The notes below the pieces were generated by a model. That model was not told where the DNA came from. It was given only the letters and a program-made list of their open reading frames with translations, and ran no database searches. The translations under genes and the position numbers were made by a program. Of a stretch of 64,000 bases of DNA, positions 62,455 to 64,000 are shown in pieces. The DNA comes from an uncultured Lachnospiraceae bacterium. GTDB lineage: Bacteria > Bacillota > Clostridia > Lachnospirales > Lachnospiraceae. The stretch covers positions 62,001 through 126,000 of the forward strand of contig CADAOF010000002.1 of assembly GCA_902789555.1 (NCBI GenBank), written 5' to 3'. The first letter of the stretch is position 1, and every line of letters starts with the position of its first letter.

Positions 62455-63168
62455 TCAGTTCCCGGCAGGGACGGCCGGCGTGTATTCCTGCCGATCCATC
62501 ATCGCGCCGCCGTCGGCGCCGGTCTGCCGGTCCCTCCAGAAGCCTTCCGGACGGACCTCGAACCAGACCGCGTCACTCACGTAAGGATAGAAGGTGCACC
62601 AGTATCCCGCCTCCCGCAGAGCAGTCAGCATGGCATCGACCATGCCGTCATCCGGGTTGTATCCTTCTCCCGATACGGTGTCGACCTCCATGATGAGCGG
62701 CTCGGTACCGGCGATCTTCAGCAGTTCTTCCACGCTGCCGGCGGCATGAAGGGACAGCGCCGGGTTCTCGGTCTTCATGAAACTGACCGACGCCCGGAGC
62801 ATGAGGCCGCCCAGGGCTTTCTCGATCAGGGCATTGATCTTATCCTCCGCCTCCTGCCGCAGATAGAGGCAGTAATAATCGTCCGTCGCCGTATCCTCTT
62901 CGCCGCGGCTGACCCAGACGGTAAAGTTCCCGCCGTAGGTCTTCGACGCGACCTTGAACGGAACAGACGCGGTCCTGTCCGAAAACTTCACCTTTTCATC
63001 GCTGAGCGTGAAGGTATCGGAAACGTCCGCGTGATGTGCCAGGCGGACAAGATGCGCCTGTGCTCGCTCCCGCAGTTTCTTCTCTTCTCCGGGCGTGCAG
63101 CCGGAAATCGCTCCGGCAAGCAGCGCAAGGACCAGCAGCACTGCCGTCAAACGGATCATCTTTTTCAT
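62455..63168 (-). CDS. Hypothetical lipoprotein
   Basis: A 237-residue lipoprotein (signal with lipobox ISGC). The mature part has a charged helix, then a mixed alpha/beta domain (KFSDRTASVPFKVASKTYGG, YYCLYLRQEAEDK) and an aromatic-rich end (GYWCTFYPYVSDAVWFEV). No family recognised. AAGGAGGTGCCGC precedes the ATG and a good promoter lies about 100 bases upstream, so it is a single-gene unit. Confidence 0.8.
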   Translation of the reverse strand: MKKMIRLTAVLLVLALLAGAISGCTPGEEKKLRERAQAHLVRLAHHADVSDTFTLSDEKVKFSDRTASVPFKVASKTYGGNFTVWVSRGEEDTATDDYYCLYLRQEAEDKINALIEKALGGLMLRASVSFMKTENPALSLHAAGSVEELLKIAGTEPLIMEVDTVSGEGYNPDDGMVDAMLTALREAGYWCTFYPYVSDAVWFEVRPEGFWRDRQTGADGGAMMDRQEYTPAVPAGN

Positions 63169-63265
63169 GCGGCACCTCCTTATCTGACGACCGCCGTCTG
63201 AGAGACCGGAACGCGGCCGGTCTGTCCGTGCCCTCTCTTTCACGAAGGTCTTTGTCTTATATAAT

Positions 63266-63295
63266 ATTTTACCATCTGCAGGAGGTACCCGTCAA
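63266..63295 (-). promoter_or_regulatory. Predicted promoter of the lipoprotein gene
   Basis: On the minus strand TTGACG (63290-63295), an 18-base spacer and TAAAAT (63266-63271). Confidence 0.7.
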
Positions 63296-63314
63296 CGGGG
63301 TATGCCCTGCAGTT

Positions 63315-63343
63315 AAAAAGAGGCGCCTTCGGGCGCCTCTTTC
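63315..63343. terminator. Rho-independent terminator of the EamA gene
   Basis: AAAAAGAGGCGCC, a TTCG loop and GGCGCCTCTTTCT. The stem ends at the stop codon of the minus-strand transporter gene and works in both directions. Confidence 0.9.
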
Positions 63344-64000
63344 TATGTTCCGGCTTCGGCCTGTTTCAGACGGATCAGGTTGTAGCCGATGACGGAGAGG
63401 AAAACGATCGCTGCACCGACCAGGGACAGCGGCGTCAGCATCTCGCCGTAAAAGACCGCAACGAGAAGCGGATTCAGCACCGGCTCGATCCCGCTGATGA
63501 GGCTCGCGGTGACGGGCGGCGTGATCGCGAGGCCTTCCGTCAGGAAGACATAGGCAAGCCCCAGCTGGAAGATGCCCAGGATGAGGACTGGCCCCCAGAC
63601 ATCCATCCCCGCCGAAAACGGCTGCTCCCGGATGAGGAAGGGAAGGCCTGTCAGTACGTTCAGCACCATGCCGATGAGGACCGAGGACAGGCTGTCAGAA
63701 TCCTCCCGCGCGTTCATCATGAAGACTCCCGCGTAGAAGATGCCCGAAAGCAAAGCGAGCAGGTCGCCGGCCAGATGCCCCGACGAGAGGCTGTCGATGA
63801 AAAAGCAGATGACGCCGGCAAAGACGAAAGCCGCCGCGATGAGGTCCAGCCGCCCCGGCTTCTTTTTCAGCAGAAGCGACGAGAAGACCATGACCCAGAT
63901 CGGCGCCGTGAACTGCAGGATGATGGTGTTGCCGGCAGTGGTCAGTTTGTTCGCAAGGCTGTAGAGGATGTTCGTCCCCACGATGGCAAGCGCACCGATG
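63343..64000 (-). CDS. EamA/DMT-superfamily transporter (partial, 5' end outside)
   Basis: The C-terminal ~219 residues of a second EamA transporter; the frame stays open to the window edge, so the N-terminus is missing. The second EamA repeat is visible in GIFQLGLAYVFLTEGLAITP and SGIEPVLNPLLVAVFYGEML. An internal GTG at 63981 is not a likely start because the frame continues upstream (IGALAIV). The substrate is unknown. It is not closely similar to the EamA protein at 55107. Confidence 0.88.
   Translation of the reverse strand, partial: IGALAIVGTNILYSLANKLTTAGNTIILQFTAPIWVMVFSSLLLKKKPGRLDLIAAAFVFAGVICFFIDSLSSGHLAGDLLALLSGIFYAGVFMMNAREDSDSLSSVLIGMVLNVLTGLPFLIREQPFSAGMDVWGPVLILGIFQLGLAYVFLTEGLAITPPVTASLISGIEPVLNPLLVAVFYGEMLTPLSLVGAAIVFLSVIGYNLIRLKQAEAGT

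Overview
This window looks like a chromosomal segment of a G+C-rich member of the Clostridia (Bacillota), possibly Lachnospiraceae-like. The support is: strong AGGAGG-type ribosome binding sites with mixed ATG/GTG/TTG starts, many LxxC lipoprotein signals, MutS2 with a Smr domain, a YlmH-type S4 protein, an rpsL-rpsG-fusA-tuf operon, and membrane-anchored Xre regulators. No rRNA, tRNA, CRISPR array or complete transposon was seen. Taxonomy below class level is a guess.

Layout. 1-1104: end of a methyltransferase gene, then a cyclophilin lipoprotein. 1119-7240: a carboxylate locus with a 2-hydroxyacid dehydrogenase, a divergent LysR regulator, a tripartite tricarboxylate transporter (substrate-binding protein, small and large membrane subunits) and an RraA-like aldolase/decarboxylase. 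A 25-bp perfect dyad sits just upstream of the transporter promoter, and a related site lies in the dehydrogenase/lysR divergent region. 7241-12123: a palindromic repeat, then tuf, fusA, rpsG and rpsL on the minus strand, with a strong promoter before rpsL and another before tuf. 12176-20138: lipoprotein, mutS2, a response regulator/histidine kinase pair, an acyltransferase with a zinc ribbon, and a GltS-like carrier. 20212-23906: two paralogous membrane proteins around an ECF sigma factor. 23973-30872: small metabolic genes and murA-metK-aspS and fba. 31005-33164: an A+T-rich island with a secreted papain-fold peptidase candidate and a membrane-anchored partner.

33165-37158: a small conserved protein, pgi, an MBL-fold hydrolase and murG. 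37198-40887: an accessory cluster with a membrane Ser/Thr kinase, a divergent DNA-binding-like protein, two divergent ribbon-helix-helix proteins sharing a 10-bp motif at their promoters, a small membrane protein and a two-domain lipoprotein. 40985-46587: gap, a HIT protein, a MoxR/VWA pair, an exo/endonuclease-phosphatase lipoprotein and an S4 protein. 46600-47593: decayed mobile DNA, consisting of a truncated serine recombinase and a Phd/YefM antitoxin whose end runs out of frame into the remains of its RelE-type toxin. 47798-52212: a heterodimeric ABC exporter with complementary degenerate ATP sites, a protein made of six 16-residue repeats, and a GtrA protein. 52284-64000: Xre regulator, PepF, two EamA transporters, UPF0145 and UPF0316 proteins, an esterase, a MalY/PatB aminotransferase and several unknown membrane proteins and lipoproteins.

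The core genes are ordinary. The parts most worth a second look are the 16-residue repeat protein, the toxin-antitoxin fossil, the sigma factor with its paralogous membrane proteins, the ribbon-helix-helix pair with a shared motif, the LysR dyad and the peptidase island. All functional calls come from reading motifs by eye, without any database search.
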